A stretch of DNA of 64,000 nucleotides from Bisporella sp. PMI_857 (Eukaryota > Ascomycota > Leotiomycetes > Helotiales > Helotiaceae), in contig JAJSPD010000024.1 of NCBI GenBank assembly GCA_021307315.1, forward strand, positions 372,001 through 436,000. Direction: 5' to 3'. Both the position numbers and the translations under genes were made by a program. Within the stretch, counting starts at the first letter, position 1. Each line of letters begins with the position of its first letter. Below are positions 11,008 through 22,102 of the stretch, piece by piece. The notes under the pieces are model-generated. The model saw only the letters and a list, made by a program, of their open reading frames with translations, did no database searches and was not told the origin of the DNA.

Positions 11008-11097
11008 GCGGCTTTAGCTCACTTGGGAGAGCGCCAGACTGAAGACAACTTCAGACAGTTTATCTGGAGGCACTGTGTTCGATCCACAGAAGCCGCA
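11008..11097 (+). tRNA. tRNA-Phe (GAA) with a 17-nt intron
   Basis: A full cloverleaf can be drawn. The 7-bp acceptor stem is GCGGCTT/AAGCCGC with discriminator A. The D arm is GCTC..GAGC. The anticodon stem is CCAGA/TCTGG with loop CTGAAGA and anticodon GAA. The variable loop is AGGCA, and the T arm is CTGTG-TTCGATC-CACAG. Mature length is 73 nt. The 17 extra bases lie directly after position 37, the standard nuclear tRNA intron site. They include CTTCAG, which can pair with the anticodon region, as in yeast tRNA-Phe introns. Internal A box (TAGCTCACTTGGGAGAG) and B box (GTTCGATCC) are present. Confidence 0.96.
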
Positions 11098-11140
11098 AAC
11101 TACTGCGAATCATGGAAAACCATGATTAAAGAACACTTCC

Positions 11141-11158
11141 TTTTTGCTCTTTTTTTTT
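11141..11158 (+). terminator. RNA polymerase III terminator for tRNA-Phe
   Basis: A T5 run at 11141 and a T9 run at 11150-11158 lie 44-61 nt downstream of the tRNA 3' end on the coding strand. These are the first T-runs long enough to stop Pol III. Confidence 0.75.
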
Positions 11159-11405
11159 CTTAAATATTTATACTCTTTAAGGGTTGAGGTGACAGGTAGT
11201 TGCGCTTTTGCTAAGCGAGCTGGTGTGCGCTAGGGGTTAACTTTTGTGGATCTGGAAGTGCGGTCCATGTTAAAGAAGCCTTGCCCTTAATGTATATCTA
11301 CAGTAGTGTAATACGTGTGCCATTATTCATCTCCCCTAAAAATTACATGAAAAGCCCATTCTAAGTATTAAAAGTGTCGTAGTAAATATCCCATTAATCC
11401 ATTGA
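11159..11405. other. Intergenic between tRNA-Phe and the AKR1 3' end
   Basis: No gene seen. The right end is presumably the 3' UTR of the minus-strand AKR1-like gene. Confidence 0.4.
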
Positions 11406-13857
11406 TCATACAGAGTCGTCACCAGCCACACTCTGATAGCCGCCAGCGCTATCTCCTGCTCTTCTCCTATGTAAGCTTGGAGTTTCATACATCATCGTGT
11501 AGTTGATCCTCTCGCCTCCTAGCACAGCTGCGCCATTTTCTCGTTTCCCAAAAAGTGGTGCTGGATCGCACCAGAAATCTTTGCAATTCTGAACACAGCC
11601 GGCTGAGAATGGATTTCGATTTCGCCGTGGCCGATTGCTGCCTTCATAGCCATGGAGTGCAGTTTCCACAAAGGTGTCGACGCCAAGTATTTTCTTCCAC
11701 TGTGCAAAACAGCCAGCTTTGTGGTGGTCGTGCGGCGCATGTGTTGGCGGCAGCGCTGGGTCAGGGCCAAGTCCAGTGTTGCCCAGTTGAGCCCCGGCCA
11801 GAGATGTAGCCCCCGTGGTAAGTGCATTTGTAATAGCATCGGATGCTTTGTGACCGTGCCCATGATGTGCACCACGCATATTCTCCCAAGTAGTCATCGC
11901 CCTGGATATCTGAAGTAGCTGCACGAAAAGAAGCATAGTGACCCATGTTAGTTGTAACGCTGCCCAGATTATGAGAACCAGCGTAAATGGGTCAGCATTC
12001 ACTACCTGGCACAACTCCGCGGAGAGAACATTACACTCTGTGCTTCCGCTGTCCTTCAGTAGCTCGAAGTCTTCATGATGTCAGCAGCTTCGTTGCAGGA
12101 GAATCGTACAACACTCACATCCTATGGTAATGTTCACGAGAACGAGAATGCCAAGTTCTAGTGCAATGAGGTATAGAAAGAAATGCCGATGATTGTTAAC
12201 ACCCACGCAATTATATACCCAAGGACAATGACTATCAGTATCGTTAGCAGCTATATATCCTTTATGGTTGCCAGCTCTTACTGGTCATGCTTCGCCACGC
12301 AACGATTGCACCTCTTGCAATGCTTGCTTCTTAAAGGCATTCGGACCATACAAGGCACACAGAAGTTCTGGTCATCAAACTTCCAAAGACTGAGCAACTC
12401 ATTAATAACATCTTTTTGCTGAGTCAAGCCACCCAATTTTGGAACATATCCTGGTTCGTAGATCATTGTGCAAAAGTAAAAATATCCGCACAACCCATAG
12501 AATATGAAAAATGCCAAATTAGAGATGGGGTATGAGGAGTAAGTCGCTAGATTCCATCAGCATTCAGGCGAGAAAAGAAGAGTCTCCACAAACCTGGAAG
12601 AATCACTGTCAACCACCTCATGCCTACCAAAAATAAAGTGCCTGCAAATATTCCCGCTAACCATGGCTTCCAAAATTAGTGGAATTGTGACGTTATCGAA
12701 GCGTTGAGAACTCACAGTTTTATGCATGTGCTTCATGTCTGAAGGTGCATATTCCATCACTTGGAACGCAACCCACTGTAAACAATATCCCACAAATAAT
12801 GCCAGTGGCAATCCGGCATAAACTACCATATGGCTCACGAGCATAAGGAGAACCCAGATAATAAGAAGAGGCCATAAAAAGAAGAACTTATTCATGAAGC
12901 CGCGCTTATCCTTGAACAGCCAGGAAGACAGGGGGAAATTGACGGTCAGAGGCATAGCATCGTCTCGATATCCGCATTCTTTTAATGCTCTATGCCATAT
13001 CCGCTCGGTTTTCATCTCGGAAGCTGTGATAGCTGGAGTCTTTCCACTTTGAGTCTCGGCAAATCGATCGGCTCCATATTCAATCAGCTTTTGTATGCAT
13101 CCTTGCGACCCTTTTACTAACGCCCAGTGCAAAGCCGTGAATCCGGTCTCGTCTGTTATGTGCACATCGGCGCCCCATCTGAGAAACAGGTCCACACAGG
13201 CAGGATATCCTTTATACGCAGCCCACATTAGAGGTGTATGACCTTGATTATCTGGAACATCTACCGCAATGTTCTGATGCAGAAGAAGTACTAGGAGAAA
13301 GATGTTCCCTTCGAATGTCGCTAGGTGAAGGATATTGTATCCTTGGATGTCTGTAACCAAAGGGTCTGCGCCGTTTTCGAGCAGTAGGTGTACGGTGTAA
13401 TAATGGCATCTCTGTGCAGCCCACATTGCGGCGGTGGCAACTGATTCCCCGCCCTTCTTGTTCACATCGACTCCGGCGTTCAGCAGGAATTGGCACATCG
13501 CATACTGATTATTTATGGCGGCCCACTAGGACTGAAATCAGCAAAATGCACATTAGAAGCGTGCGGCATAAAAATTACATGTAATGGAGTTATTCCCTCA
13601 GCATCACAATATGAAGCATCGACTTTTCCACTCTCATAAAGCCTCTCAATGGCCTGGATGTCACCGATTCGGGCGAGCTGCATTATATCCTCGTCCGGAT
13701 TGGAATCAGGCCCAGATGGGAGCATATCAGCAAGCTCTACATGCTCATCACCGCTCACTTTCGCTTCCGCCGCTGTGGCCTTTCCATTCGGCATCATGGG
13801 CGAATTTTTATGCGACGACTCAGCTGCGATTGAGGTTGTTGGATTCAACTGAGACAT
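11406..13857 (-). CDS. AKR1: Ankyrin-repeat DHHC palmitoyltransferase (Akr1-type)
   Basis: This Golgi protein S-acyltransferase attaches palmitate to cysteines of membrane-associated proteins. Six exons (13579-13857, 12716-13525, 12594-12666, 12282-12546, 12119-12231, 11406-12070) join in frame to 734 aa, the family's usual size. The N-terminus is Ser/Thr/acidic. About six ankyrin repeats follow ([51 protein letters not shown]). Then come hydrophobic TM segments, the Cys-rich domain [21 protein letters not shown], and the active site D475-H-H-C478-PW, assembled exactly across an intron (12232-12281). NNHRHFF and two further TM helices follow. The canonical DHHC differs from yeast Akr1's DHYC. 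It is divergent from the SRP receptor beta gene. Confidence 0.95.
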
Positions 13858-14185
13858 GATATAGGTAGGTGCGTGGGAAAATTAGGGATTCTGTGTAAGG
13901 TCGCTCCTTCCCAAGATCATTAAAACAAACTCACTATAGAAAGAACATATCCCAATTCCGTGGAGAAATATGATCAAATACAAATGCGAACGGCCTAAAG
14001 GTTTAATTGAAATTATGGAGGCGGAATGAAAATGGGTCATTGCTTACGGGGGAACAAGGCTGAGCGCCATGACCATGACAAGACTTACAAGGATCTTCAG
14101 CTGCCAAAGCCTTGTCTTGGTAGCATTTACACTATCCACCTTCGACTTAACACAACAATACATTCGTCTCAGTCGCTCGCCAACT
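13858..14185. promoter_or_regulatory. Shared divergent promoter of AKR1 and SRP receptor beta genes
   Basis: A 328-bp gap lies between the start codons of two divergent secretory-pathway genes. An upstream in-frame ATG at 14069 lies within it and would add 39 residues to the SRP receptor subunit if used. Confidence 0.55.
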
Positions 14186-15112
14186 ATGTCGAGCAGTACT
14201 ACGATAGAGGACTGGGTGCACTATGCATTCAATCCAAGCCCCCTAGCCCTCGTGGTTGCGGTACTTGTGGCCATTGCAATTCCTATCTTCCTCCACACAG
14301 TTGTCTTCAAAGCTAGTGGTCTAACCTCATTACCTTCTATATTACTTGTTGGGCCCAGCGGCTCTGGGAAGACTTCTTTTCTCACTTTGGTATAAGCCAA
14401 TAAGTCCAATCATTCAAGACATCTACTGACAGGCTTACAGTTTGAAAGAGGATCCCCGGCGAGGACACACACATCACAATATCCTATAGCAGTTGAATGC
14501 TCCCTGCCAGTTGAAAACACTGCAGGAACCGACAAGTATCGCTCTGTAAATGATCCAACAAACCAAGCGCACAAGAAGTTCCTTCTCATCGATACCCCAG
14601 GCCATGGCAAGTTGCGACACCATGCGCTGGAGAATATAACCGACCCACAAAACTTAAAAGGAATCATATTTCTCGTAGATGCCGCGACATTATCTGCAGG
14701 TGACCAAGGGCTGCGACAGACCGCAGATTATCTTCATGATATTCTTCTTATCTTGCAGAAGAGAGGCGAAAGCAAGAAGACCGCCAAGGCGTTAAAGGAA
14801 GTACCTTTCCTGATAGCTGCAAACAAAATGGATCTCTTTACGGCGCTTCCAACAACATTAGTGAAGAATAGCCTTGAAACTGAAATTACTAAGGTACGGA
14901 CATCGAGGAGCAAGGGTTTGCTAGATTCGGGTATTGGCATCGACGATGGCCACGATGAGAAGGATGACTGGCTGGGAGAGATGGGATCAACAGAATTCAA
15001 ATTCTCACAAATGGATGAATTTGATGTTTCCGTAGAAGTTATTGGCGGCAATGTTACCGGAGAAGGGCCCACGGTTGAGAAATGGTGGAATTGGGTTTCC
15101 GAAAGACTATGA
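14186..15112 (+). CDS. Signal recognition particle receptor subunit beta
   Basis: This membrane-anchored small GTPase of the ER holds SRP receptor alpha at the translocon. Exons 14186-14389 and 14441-15112 give 291 aa. One TM helix (about 18-39, LALVVAVLVAIAIPIFLHTV) precedes the GTPase domain. G1/P-loop GPSGSGKT is at 56-63, G3 is DTPGHGK, and G4 is NKMD. The conserved LTLFERGSP.THTSQ bridge is formed across the 51-nt intron. I chose the ATG at 14186 because SRPRB proteins have a short luminal segment. The in-frame ATG at 14069 is an alternative. Confidence 0.93.
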
Positions 15113-15562
15113 ATGAGGTCCTGTGAGGGGAAAAAATATACTTTAAAGTCAAATTGCTTGTGGTTTCGTCAGGTTGAAGAGAGTCAGGGTCGGAGAAGCT
15201 TGTCTTCAAAGCCAGGACTCATGATCAGAATCCTGGAACATCAGAAAGAGACATCAGACTGTAGTCTGCTATGACTGGCTCGAACGTGTGCCACTATGGC
15301 CGCCCGGGCTGGCCGAGCTCTCTAAAGCTTAGCACATATCTAGAATTGTAACAAGCATTGAGAAAATCTCATGATACAGCCAATCTAATTCGGTATAGAT
15401 TAGACGCTGTAAATCTAGTACACATAAGGCTGCACCTGACTCGACTTAAGGTCATTCAGTATCATGAAGACATACCAATAAATAGAGTAGAGTGATGAAA
15501 TTGTGTTCGTTAAGTCTACTCTACTCTCATTCATTGCAAGTTTTAAGATCCTCCGTAGATCT
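15113..15562. other. Convergent intergenic region
   Basis: This separates the 3' ends of SRP receptor beta (+) and the SDR gene (-). No gene or clear repeat seen. Confidence 0.4.
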
Positions 15563-16859
15563 CTACGACTTTGTAGCAACCTCATCCCATCCTCTTCCCA
15601 GCGCTATCATATGTTAGCCATCTCCTAGACGAGTTTTCTGACTGCGTACCTTTCGTGGCCTTATCATCACACCAATACCACAAGTTCTTCGCCAAATCCT
15701 TATCTTCCGCAAGCTTGGATGTCTCATCCTCAGTCGCGATAGGAATGAAATACTTCCCCTTCTGCTCTTTCAACACCACGGCTGGCGAGGTGGCAAGGTA
15801 GAGCGCCGTTGCGGCGCCATCTTCTGTGGATTGGCCGGTGACCCAGAAGTTGGCTTTCATGAGGTGCCCTAGGGGCCGAATAATGTTTTCCAGGCATCCA
15901 TTGCTTCTGTTGGAATACTGGAATATGTTAGAAGATTTTGTGTAGAAGGAGAAGTGAGAATGGAGGTATGAGTGCCTTACTTTCCTGGGAAAAAACTGTT
16001 GGCATATACCTTTGAAGAGCCTCTCTTTTCAAGCCGCTTGCTTAGCTCCTTTGTAAAGAGAATATTTCCTAGTTTACTAGTGATTGTAAGCTACTCCTGA
16101 TGTCCGGTGAGAATTGATAAATACTTACCTTCGGGCATAACGCCAGCATGAGTCAATATTGTCAGGGCTCTTAATTCTCGTCCTATGTTGTCATCAATTA
16201 GGTGAATTCTTTCTGACGCAAACCTCAAGCCAAAATTTCAGGGTAATTTTTATATACTTCGACATTGTAGAGTCAAGATCCAGATCCTGGCACCCAAAAT
16301 GGACCGAAGAAGTAGTGACAACAATCCTTGCATCTCCATATGTTTGCGCTGTGCTCTCGATCTTCGGAAGCAGGATATTCGTCAATACAAATGGCCCCAC
16401 AACATTTGCTGCCCAGATTGTCTCAATGCCTTGCGGTGAAAGAGTATAATCTGGGACTGTCGGAAGACCTATATTGTCTCAACATCGCAACACCTAGCAT
16501 AGAAGAGAAAACTTACCAGCGTTGCTGATGAAGATATCCAACCGATCTAGCTTCCCGAACAGCTCATCCGCAGCCTTTTTCACGACCACGATGTCGGTAA
16601 GATCACATGGCATGAAATCGACCTGCGGGTTTTCCTCCTCAATCACAATAACATGTTTCTCCTTCCAATAAGCTATTGACTCCTGAAATTCCTCCTTACT
16701 ATGTGATAATACGTAGACTTTACCGATATGGTGAAGAAGCAGTTGAGCAACGATATCTCTCCCAATACCCGCATTTCCTCCCGTGACGACGGCGACTTTT
16801 CCTTGTAGGGAGTCTATATCTTCTAAAGAGAAGTTGCGGTAGGTTCTGACGCCGCTCAT
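15563..16859 (-). pseudogene. Short-chain dehydrogenase/reductase, frame broken by one nucleotide
   Basis: This NAD(P)-dependent SDR of the retinol-dehydrogenase/WW-oxidoreductase-like group has an unknown substrate. Six exons fit splice signals: 16517-16859, 16258-16468, 16129-16182, 15981-16076, 15650-15917, 15563-15603. Cofactor motif TGGNAGIG is at residues 26-33, then ISNAG, the Ser strand VVTTSS, and catalytic Y200-x3-K204 (YARSK), made across an intron. The frame fails in exon 5. It reads ..DAWKTLFGP then TAG at about 15869, while the frame one base over continues GHLMKANFWVTGQSTEDGAA and on through a normal C-terminus (TKALGRGWDEVATKS). Summed exon length is 1013 nt, one short of a multiple of three, consistent with a single missing base. 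It could be a recent pseudogene or an assembly error. Confidence 0.88.
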
Positions 16860-18686
16860 GCTGAGTTTGGTGGCTTGGCTAGTTTAAAGAGTTTTGCCGA
16901 TTTTCAAAGGATGCGGAATTTGATTGTGATATACGAAACAACGAAGTGAATGCTTGTAGGAGTGAGGTTGTTGGGCTTGTTTGTTGCTGAGAATATGGTA
17001 CTGACGTAGTCGATAAATACTTGACAGCCAAAGGGATGACATCGATAGATCAGCATATGGTGCAGCGGGAGCACCCGCCACAATACCCCACTACATATTC
17101 ATACAAGTATACAGAAAATAGGGTTTGCTACAGTGTCGGGAGCAGATGTACACCACGATGACTGGATATAGGCTTCCTGTTTCAATGTATTACATGAACG
17201 TGTCACATTGGGAGGGAAAGAGCGCAATAGCTACTCTCAATCTTGGTATAATTTTACTTTCTACAAATCGTACTTACCAGCGGGAGAAACCAGAGCTCTA
17301 AACGTAGCAAGTGCTTTCATATATCAAGGGCATGGGGTCATGTTCTTCACTTTACACTACTAGATATGATGAATGTTGAGACGCAATTGGTGAGTACTTG
17401 CGAATTTAAAATGTCTTTTTCTTATGATCCTGTCTTCTCGTTGCTCTACTCATAAACCACATCTTCGAAACTTCCATCGTGAACACATCGCCTCAAATAA
17501 TCATTCTTCATATTATCATAGTCCCATGCCCGGCAATCCCGGAGACAAACAATGTGCCTCCTATTTCCAAGACGTGTTCAGCCTTATTCGCTATTGCAAT
17601 ACCTGATCCGATGAAAAAAATAAATCTCTACTTGCTGATGCCGATGAGGGCGTATATGCTTGCTGTTTCTATCAAATGATGACGAATCTTCCGTTTGAAC
17701 TACCTCATAATTGATCGACAAATATAAATAATTTAGGGTCTATTTTGAGGACGATTGTAGTAAACTCGCAATTGTCATCGTATGAAAACTTCATAGCTCA
17801 CTAAAGCTCGAGAACACCAACCTACTCCAATAGAACAATCATCATAGCAACAACAAACACATGAAACAAAAGCTGCAAATGTTGTCAGATTAGATCAAGT
17901 TAATCCGTCATCAAATCACTCCGCTCGAATAGAAACCACTATGCTAAGCACGGGTTTCGGATTCGATTGGCAGCGCGTAGCTTTTATGTGATTTTCTGGT
18001 AAGCTCTTGGTTATCATCACCCAACATTCGCATGGCCTTCCAGGGCTGCCCGTCTTGATACAAGTAATATAAAGATACCATAGCCATTCCGAGTTGAATT
18101 TAGTTCTACTGTGGGATGTTAGCTTCTGGTTATGTGGTGAGGAAGGAATTATAGAAAAGGGTTTGATATGTAAGTCATATATAATGTAATGGGCTCCCCA
18201 CAACCTCATGATCAATACGGATAAACGAAAATTATTTAATTTTGTTGATAATCATGAAACAAGATGAAGTAGAAGAAATAGAAGAACTTACAAATCCACC
18301 ACAACAATCGCAAGTATTTTCTTCGCCAACAATAGAGGTGGTGGTGCGTTCAAATCCCCATCGCATATTTTGTGGAACCTAGATTAGCAAGGCGCGCTTG
18401 GTAACTTATCAAGCTCTAATGCGAGGCTTGTGTTTCAAGCTCCATGATAGTCGATGGTCAGAGCGGTCATAGATACACCGAAGTGACAAGTCAAATTCTG
18501 TTCATATATCCGGGTTCCAGATCCGCGCTACCAACACCAAACTCCAGATCTAACCTTTATAAAAGTACATCAACCATGAATATCACCATTTTAGGAATGC
18601 CTTAAGATATGCAATCTCAGAGTGTGCAACACCTGTTATGAATTCGCTAATGATCAATCCTCCTACTCCCGACTGTACTCGAGCGT
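16860..18686. other. Intergenic region, no supported gene
   Basis: The sequence is moderately AT-rich with only short open frames. A minus-strand stretch at 17406-17699 translates to membrane-like segments, but with three internal stops (see rejected items). The right end is the presumed 3' UTR of the Kre9-like gene. Confidence 0.4.
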
Positions 18687-19534
18687 CTAGTCCTTCCATC
18701 TATTCAAATACTTTTGCATATCATCCACCGGCTGAGATGCCGCAGCAGCCTGCATCTTATTAGCTGGATTGAAACAACAAAGGGGTGATTCATACCGTGT
18801 TGGCGTGGCTAGATACGCTGAAGGTTTGTGCTTGTGTTATAGTTGTCAAAATTGTTGGGTTACCCATGACTGTTGTAGCTATGACGAGAGGGGATGTTGG
18901 ATATAGAGGTGCTGTATTTGTTGCAGTGATCTTGGTTGAAGGTATCGGTTGCATAGCTGCATACCTTATGTTGCCAACTTGCTCGTTGAAAGGCGTTGCA
19001 AAATCGCCAGTTCCTCCATTGGCGGGGGCAGCTGCAGCAATCTGATTCACAGCTGGCGGCGCAGTTATAGTAGTGATTGCAGCAATGCTTGGAGAGAAGA
19101 CACCTGTCATTTGTGTAAGACTGAATCGAGGGGAGTAGTTCGTGATTGTTCCAGCGCCTGATGCGGGTGTTGAGATGATGCCTAGAACGCTATCGTGGGT
19201 TATTATTTACGTGGCCCTCTGATGAGGATTTCACATACTATGCATTTTGTACATTCCCCCCCAATCCCGGAGGAATGGTCACTGTTACAGTGCTCCCTGC
19301 CGCAAACGTGCCTGTCGAAAGCTGAGTCAACTGCTTTAACGAAGCATCAGGCCCTGCATAGAGGAATAATGTATACGAGGTAAGATCGGATATTGAGGGT
19401 GCAGCTCCATCATCGCTCCAAGTCACAGGGAATGTGAGGGTTGTGAGTGATGCGCCGGCTGCTGGTGCTGTGAATTTTGGTGCTGCAAATGCTGCATGCA
19501 CGGATGAAAGAACTAGGAGAAGTGTAGAGCGCAT
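18687..19534 (-). CDS. Secreted Ser/Thr-rich protein with Kre9/Knh1-type N-terminal domain
   Basis: This is a predicted cell-wall or extracellular protein of the fungal Ser-Thr-rich family with a Kre9/Knh1-like fold; members are linked to wall beta-1,6-glucan assembly, but the role here is unknown. Three exons (19239-19534, 18796-19189, 18687-18749) give 250 aa. A signal peptide of about 17 residues (MRSTLLLVLSSVHAAFA) precedes the domain: FTAPAAGASLTTLTFPVTW, YTLFLYAGPD, TVTVTIPPGLGG. After the first 49-nt intron, YVLGIISTPASGAGTITNYS and RFSLTQMTGVFSP complete it. The rest is Ala/Thr/Pro-rich. The last 20 codons come from a third exon inferred from GTATGA..ATGCAG; without it the protein would end 1 codon past the exon 2 boundary. 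I see no GPI-attachment tail. Confidence 0.8.
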
Positions 19535-20168
19535 AGTCGACCAATTTTGCGATTAAACGAGTGACTTTGGGAGACCGCACAAAGGTTGTGATGATAATGT
19601 GTAAGAGATGGTTGGCGTCCTGACAATAAAGCAAGTTTACGATCTTAGGATCTTGAATTCTCAAGGGTGGCTCAGGAGCTTAACAACCCCTGTAAAGTTG
19701 ATCTTAGAATAGAAATTCTATGTCATGTCGCGGACAAGAACGATTGCTTGATCCTTGCTTCAGGTACGAGCATGCAAGAGTTCATAGAAGGGAGAGAAGA
19801 GAAGTAATTTTTGCGCCATTTCTAAATCACATTAAGCCAGTTCCTCTCCCCAAACACAGAAACCGTCCAGTGATAGATGGATTGGTTGACTTATTGCCTT
19901 GTTCTTGTCAGGCAGAAGAAGTGTTGCCCCTCTATTGTCTTATCGTTATCGCTTGCCGCACCGGTTAACATCGGGGGTCGGTGCCAGTTGCCTGTGAAAA
20001 GTCTCCCCCCCAAAGAATGATCGCGCCACACAGAACACTAATTACGAGAGCATCTTCATTTTTCTTTTCTTTTTCACTGTTGAATAGAAATAGACATTCT
20101 TTCCCGAGTCGTTATTTCCTCCTTATTGCACTTTGCCGGCCACAGACTGCGTTTGCTCCATTCTCAAC
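19535..20168. promoter_or_regulatory. Divergent promoter region of Kre9-like and CBS genes
   Basis: This 634-bp gap contains both promoters. A long pyrimidine-rich stretch (tttttcttttctttttcactg at about 20060-20080) precedes the CBS start by roughly 100 bp, typical of fungal core promoters. No gene seen. Confidence 0.5.
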
Positions 20169-22102
20169 ATGGCGACCACTACCAAGCCTGCAGCCCCTCC
20201 AGTTCTGGCGCACTCTGCCACCGAATTGATTGGAAACACTCCTTTGGTGCGATTGAATAAGATACCGCAAAGTCTAGGAATCGAAGCCGAAGTATATGCC
20301 AAGGTCGAGTTGTTCAATGCTGGCGGAAGTGTAAAGGATCGAATTGCGCTGAGAATGATTGAGGAAGCCGAGCGGTCTGGCAGGATTAAGCCAGGAGATA
20401 CTCTCATTGAGCCTACTAGTGGAAATACGTATGTCAAACTATCCTCGATATGCGCAAATCTAACATTTCCACAGTGGCATTGGATTGGCCCTTGTTGCTG
20501 CCATCAAAGGTTACAAGACAATCATCACACTACCAGAAAAGATGTCAGCAGAGAAAGTTTCAGTCCTCCGAGCGCTAGGTGCCACAATTATCCGAACTCC
20601 TACCCAAGCCGCTTTTGATGCACCTGAATCCCATATTGGTGTTGCAAAGCGTCTGCAAAAGGAGATTCCAAACTCTCATATATTGGACCAGTACGCGAAC
20701 CCCGACAATCCTCTTGCACATGAGAGGGGTACCGCCGAGGAAATTTGGAAGCAAACAAATGGAAAAATTACCGCAATAGTAGCAGGAGCTGGTACCGGAG
20801 GCACTATAAGTGGATTATCAAAAGGTCTAAAGAGACACAATCCTAATATTAAGGTTATTGCCGCGGATCCGTTTGGATCTATACTTGCACTTCCAGAAAG
20901 CCTGAACCAGGAGCACGCAAATGAGGCCTACAAGGTGGAAGGTATTGGATATGACTTCATTCCAGAGGTCCTGAAGAGAGAGTCTGTTGACAAGTGGTAC
21001 AAGACTGATGATCGCGAATCGTTTGCTTATGCTAGGAGACTCATTGCCGAGGAGGGTCTCTTGGTTGGTGGTAGTAGTGGAAGTGCAATCGCAGCAATGG
21101 TAAAGGCTGTCAAAGAGCTCAGCCTCGGCAAAGGAGATGTTGTAGTTGTCATATTACCGGACAGCATTCGAAGTTATCTAAGTAAATTTGCGGACGACGA
21201 CTGGTTGGCAGCAAATGATCTCCTCCCAGCGACACCACCTGCATCTTCGCCATCGTAAGTGACCACTTGATCTGGTCAAGACGTTTCACGGCTACAGCTG
21301 ACATTAATCAATCTAGGTCTCCCTTATTGGGTTCAAAGCATGCGAAGAAAGACCCATACTCTGGAGCTACTCTGCGATCCCTTCGATTAAAGCCCGTAAC
21401 TACAGTTCTGGCGGATTCTCCTTGTTCTGAAGCTGTTGAAGTAATGCGCGAGAAAGGATTCGAGTAAGTAATCCTAATCAGAATACTCTGCTCATAGTTT
21501 AGAACTCCTCTTCAATTTAAAAATTCATACTAACCCCAGTTCAGTCAGCTTCCTGTCTTGGCACCAACAGGCGGTAAGCTTGTTGGACTGGTAACCTTGG
21601 GAAATATCCTGAGTTGGATCAGCCGCGGCCGAGCTACAGGCAAGAGTCCTGTATCAGATGTAATGTTTGACTTCTCGTCGATACCAGAAGTCGTCACAGA
21701 CCCGAAAGATATCAGCAACTTGACCAAAGCACCAAAGACAAATGGCATAGAGAGTAATGGAGAGGGAAAGCAACAGAAGGCCCCAAAAAGAAAATTTGTT
21801 GAAAGTAAGTCGAGATCGCATGTACTATTATGGTGGGGAGCACCAGCACTTTCTGTATCCATTATGTTTGTTCGTCTTATTCGCATGAGATGGTGACTTC
21901 ACCATTTTAGAAGCAGCTACTAACAATTCGCATAGTTACACTGGATACGCCATTATCTGCTCTAAGCAAGTTCTTCGAGTGGAATAGTGCAGCAGTGGTT
22001 ACTGAATCAGCTCATATCAAAAGTGACAACCTGCCAAAGCCGGTTGCCATAGTCACAAAGGTAGATCTTCTTTCCTGGTTGGTGAAGCAGTCCACGATCT
22101 GA
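20169..22102 (+). CDS. CYS4: Cystathionine beta-synthase
   Basis: This PLP enzyme condenses serine and homocysteine to cystathionine in transsulfuration. Five exons (20169-20428, 20475-21254, 21317-21463, 21545-21804, 21936-22102) give 537 aa. The PLP lysine is K56 in [10 protein letters not shown]. The phosphate loop [27 protein letters not shown] (made across intron 1) and [11 protein letters not shown] are typical. The C-terminal half carries a CBS-domain pair: [36 protein letters not shown] and [30 protein letters not shown]. As in yeast Cys4, there is no N-terminal heme-binding extension. The start ATG is in good context (CAACATGGC). Confidence 0.96.

Noticed and set aside
14069..14185. 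39-residue N-terminal extension of SRP receptor beta
   Set aside because: The family has a short luminal N-terminus; the ATG at 14186 gives the expected topology. Kept only as an alternative.
17406..17699. Minus-strand frame with membrane-like segments (IGSGIAIANKAEHVLEIGG.., SGIAGHGTMII) that could be a decayed TM protein
   Set aside because: Three internal stops in 98 codons is close to chance for this AT content, and no splice sites or family motif support it.
18330..18370. B-box-like GCGTTCAAATCCCC
   Set aside because: No matching D arm, anticodon arm or acceptor stem upstream.
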